From positions 40,586 to 80,482 of the forward strand of contig MGPK01000034.1 of assembly GCA_001795535.1 (NCBI GenBank): a DNA stretch of 39,897 bases, read 5' to 3'. This document shows positions 38,424-39,897 of this stretch, piece by piece. The notes beneath the pieces were generated by a model. The model had not been told where the DNA came from. It made no database searches and saw nothing but the letters and a program-made list of their open reading frames with translations. A program made the translations under genes and the position numbers. Every line of letters begins with the position of its first letter. Position 1 is the first letter of the stretch. Source of the DNA: Deltaproteobacteria bacterium GWA2_54_12. Its GTDB lineage: Bacteria; Desulfobacterota; GWC2-55-46.

Positions 38424-38888
38424 TTGAAGCCTGAAGGGCTTGAGGACAAGATAAGAGCGCTTGCCGCGCCCGTTGCTGAGGGTTTCGGCCTCGAGCTGGT
38501 TGATGTTTCGTTTGCCTCAGAGTTTGGCCGCAGGATACTGCGCATCTGCATCGACAAGCCGGGCGGCGTGACCGTAGAAGACTGTGAGCGGGTAAGCCGC
38601 GAACTCAGCACAGTGCTCGATGTTGAAGACCCTATCCCGCAGAACTATAACCTCGAGGTATCCTCCCCCGGCCTGGACAGGCCGCTTAAGACCGAAAGGG
38701 ATTTCGCGAGGTTTGTCGGACGCAGGGCCCGCATACGGTCGAAAGAAGCCCTGGAAGGCAGGCGCAACTTCAAGGCCGTTATAGACGAGGCATCCGGCGG
38801 CCAGGTGAGCGTCACGGATTTTGACGGGAAAAAATTTACTATCGCCATTGCCAATATAGATAGAGCGAAGCTTGAAATAGAGATTTGA
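38424..38888 (+). CDS. rimP: Ribosome maturation factor RimP
   Basis: 154 residues from TTG 38424, set by ggagg (38412-38416) seven bases upstream. The frame opens earlier at TTG 38355, but that start would run through the UUCG hairpin and gives a non-family N-terminus. RimP helps assemble the 30S subunit. Family blocks: [16 protein letters not shown] (about 15-30), [25 protein letters not shown], the hallmark [14 protein letters not shown] near 75-88, and the C-terminal SH3-like domain (about 95-154). It is followed by nusA after 31 bases, the widely conserved rimP-nusA-infB order. Confidence 0.95.
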   Translation: MKPEGLEDKIRALAAPVAEGFGLELVDVSFASEFGRRILRICIDKPGGVTVEDCERVSRELSTVLDVEDPIPQNYNLEVSSPGLDRPLKTERDFARFVGRRARIRSKEALEGRRNFKAVIDEASGGQVSVTDFDGKKFTIAIANIDRAKLEIEI

Positions 38889-38919
38889 TTATTCAGTTTT
38901 TGGAGTTTGGAGGATTGTA

Positions 38920-39897
38920 ATGAATATGAATTTGGCGAACATAATAGACCAGGTTGGCAAGGACAAGGGCATTGACAAGTATATATTGATAGAGGCCCTT
39001 GAAACAGCTCTCCTCAAGGCCGCTGAAAAGCGGTTCGGCCCAACCAAGGTCATTGAGGCTCATTACCAGGAAGAGATGGGTGAGATCGAGCTGTTCCTGT
39101 TCAAGACGGTCGTCGAGGAAGTTACCGACCCTGATACCGAGATCGGCGAAGAAGCGGCAAAGGAACTCGACCCTGAGGCGATTCTCGGCGACAGCATCGG
39201 CGTGAAGCTCGACTCAAAGGAGTTCGGCAGAATAGACGCCCAGACCGCCAAGCAGATAATCATCCAGAAGGTCAGGGAAGCAGAGCGCAATATAGTTTAT
39301 AATGAATACTCCTCGAAGAGGGGAGAGATAGTGACCGGAATCGTCCAGAGGTTCGAGAAGGGCGACATAATCGTCGACCTTGGAAGGGCCGAGGCCATCC
39401 TGCCCAAGAAAGAGCAGGTCAGGCGCGAGGGCTACAGGCAGGGCGAGCGGGTAAGAGGCATAATACTCGAGGTCAAGACCGAGGCGAGGGGCCCGCAGGT
39501 AACGCTCTCCAGGACCCATCCGGGTTTCATAATGAAGCTCTTCCAGAATGAAGTGCCTGAGATATACGAAGGCATAGTCGAGATAAAGGGCGCGGCCAGG
39601 GAGCCCGGCGACAGGGCCAAGATAGCCGTCGTCTCCCACAATTCGGATGTTGACCCGGTCGGCGCCTGCGTCGGCGTCAAGGGCTCAAGGGTCCAGGCGG
39701 TCGTCCAGGAACTCAAGGGCGAGAAGATAGACATAGTCCACTGGTCTGACGACCCGGCCATTTTCGTAAAGAACACTCTCTCCCCGGCCCAGATAGCGAG
39801 GGTTATAACCGATGACGCCGCGCACGCGATGGAAGTCATAGTACCCGACGACCAGCTTTCGCTCGCCATAGGCAAGAAGGGGCAGAATGTAAGGCTC
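38920..39897 (+). CDS. nusA: Transcription termination/antitermination factor NusA (partial)
   Basis: The first 326 codons are present and the gene runs off the right edge. ATG 38920 has ggagg 6 bases before it. The N-terminal RNA-polymerase-binding domain (about 1-130: [23 protein letters not shown]) is followed by the S1 domain (about 135-200: [32 protein letters not shown]) and the KH1 region with [21 protein letters not shown], then the start of KH2 ([13 protein letters not shown] at the edge). NusA slows elongation, aids hairpin termination and takes part in antitermination. The leader upstream contains hairpins that NusA could act on. Confidence 0.97.
   Translation, partial: MNMNLANIIDQVGKDKGIDKYILIEALETALLKAAEKRFGPTKVIEAHYQEEMGEIELFLFKTVVEEVTDPDTEIGEEAAKELDPEAILGDSIGVKLDSKEFGRIDAQTAKQIIIQKVREAERNIVYNEYSSKRGEIVTGIVQRFEKGDIIVDLGRAEAILPKKEQVRREGYRQGERVRGIILEVKTEARGPQVTLSRTHPGFIMKLFQNEVPEIYEGIVEIKGAAREPGDRAKIAVVSHNSDVDPVGACVGVKGSRVQAVVQELKGEKIDIVHWSDDPAIFVKNTLSPAQIARVITDDAAHAMEVIVPDDQLSLAIGKKGQNVRL

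Overview
The window is bacterial, dense and mostly collinear on the + strand. An outer membrane is implied by a PilQ secretin with its lipoprotein partner PilP and by several lipobox proteins. Heavy use of AGG (Arg) and ATA (Ile) codons in a GC-rich genome, the order pilMNOPQ-aroC-aroK-aroB followed by accB-accC, and an NtrC-type regulator controlling pilus genes fit a deltaproteobacterium in the broad sense (Desulfobacterota-like) or a neighbouring phylum. The exact lineage cannot be read from the sequence alone.

Layout. (1) 1-6440: the end of a Crp/Fnr regulator, a membrane-anchored M23 peptidase, secA, argJ and a HEPN-domain gene. (2) 6701-10338: prepilin peptidase (pilD), a sensor kinase and an NtrC-family regulator (pilS/pilR-like). 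(3) 10404-17252: a textbook sigma-54 promoter followed by a minor-pilin operon (PilV-, PilW- and PilX-like proteins, PilY1, two uncharacterised secreted proteins, a FimT/GspH-type pilin). (4) 17459-23379: a sigma-70 promoter, a 65-residue XRE-type regulator, pilMNOPQ and a terminator. (5) 23441-26498: shikimate genes aroC, aroK, aroB. (6) 26531-30038: a small TPR-like protein, a roadblock/LC7 protein, an M24 aminopeptidase, accB and accC. (7) 30235-35769: a LipM/LplA-type acyltransferase, a large TPR protein with a long acidic linker, a CCA-adding-enzyme relative and a secreted cyclophilin. (8) 35770-36567: about 800 bp of non-coding, palindrome-rich DNA. (9) 36568-38106, minus strand: a three-BON-domain protein and a protein joining a histone-H1-like Lys/Ala/Thr tail to a Cys-cluster domain. 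(10) 38269-39897: promoter, a leader with two hairpin/U-tract structures, rimP and the first 326 codons of nusA.

How the parts work together. PilD matures the class III leader peptides of the minor pilins encoded just downstream. The PilS/PilR pair sits directly upstream of a sigma-54 promoter it is well placed to control. PilMNOPQ form the alignment complex and outer-membrane pore through which the pilus passes. PilA, PilB, PilC and PilT are not in the window.

The most unusual non-coding signal is a dispersed family of about 123-bp imperfect palindromes with matching inverted ends (1627-1749, 24629-24751, 30040-30161, a partly rearranged inverted copy at 6466-6577 and a decayed copy at 1783-1862), always in gene gaps and twice starting at or one base after a stop codon. 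I saw no CRISPR array, rRNA, tRNA, intact insertion sequence or phage gene. No clearly new multi-gene defence or metabolic system is present; the best candidates for undescribed biology are this repeat family, the secreted pair inside the pilin operon, and the Lys-rich Cys-cluster protein.
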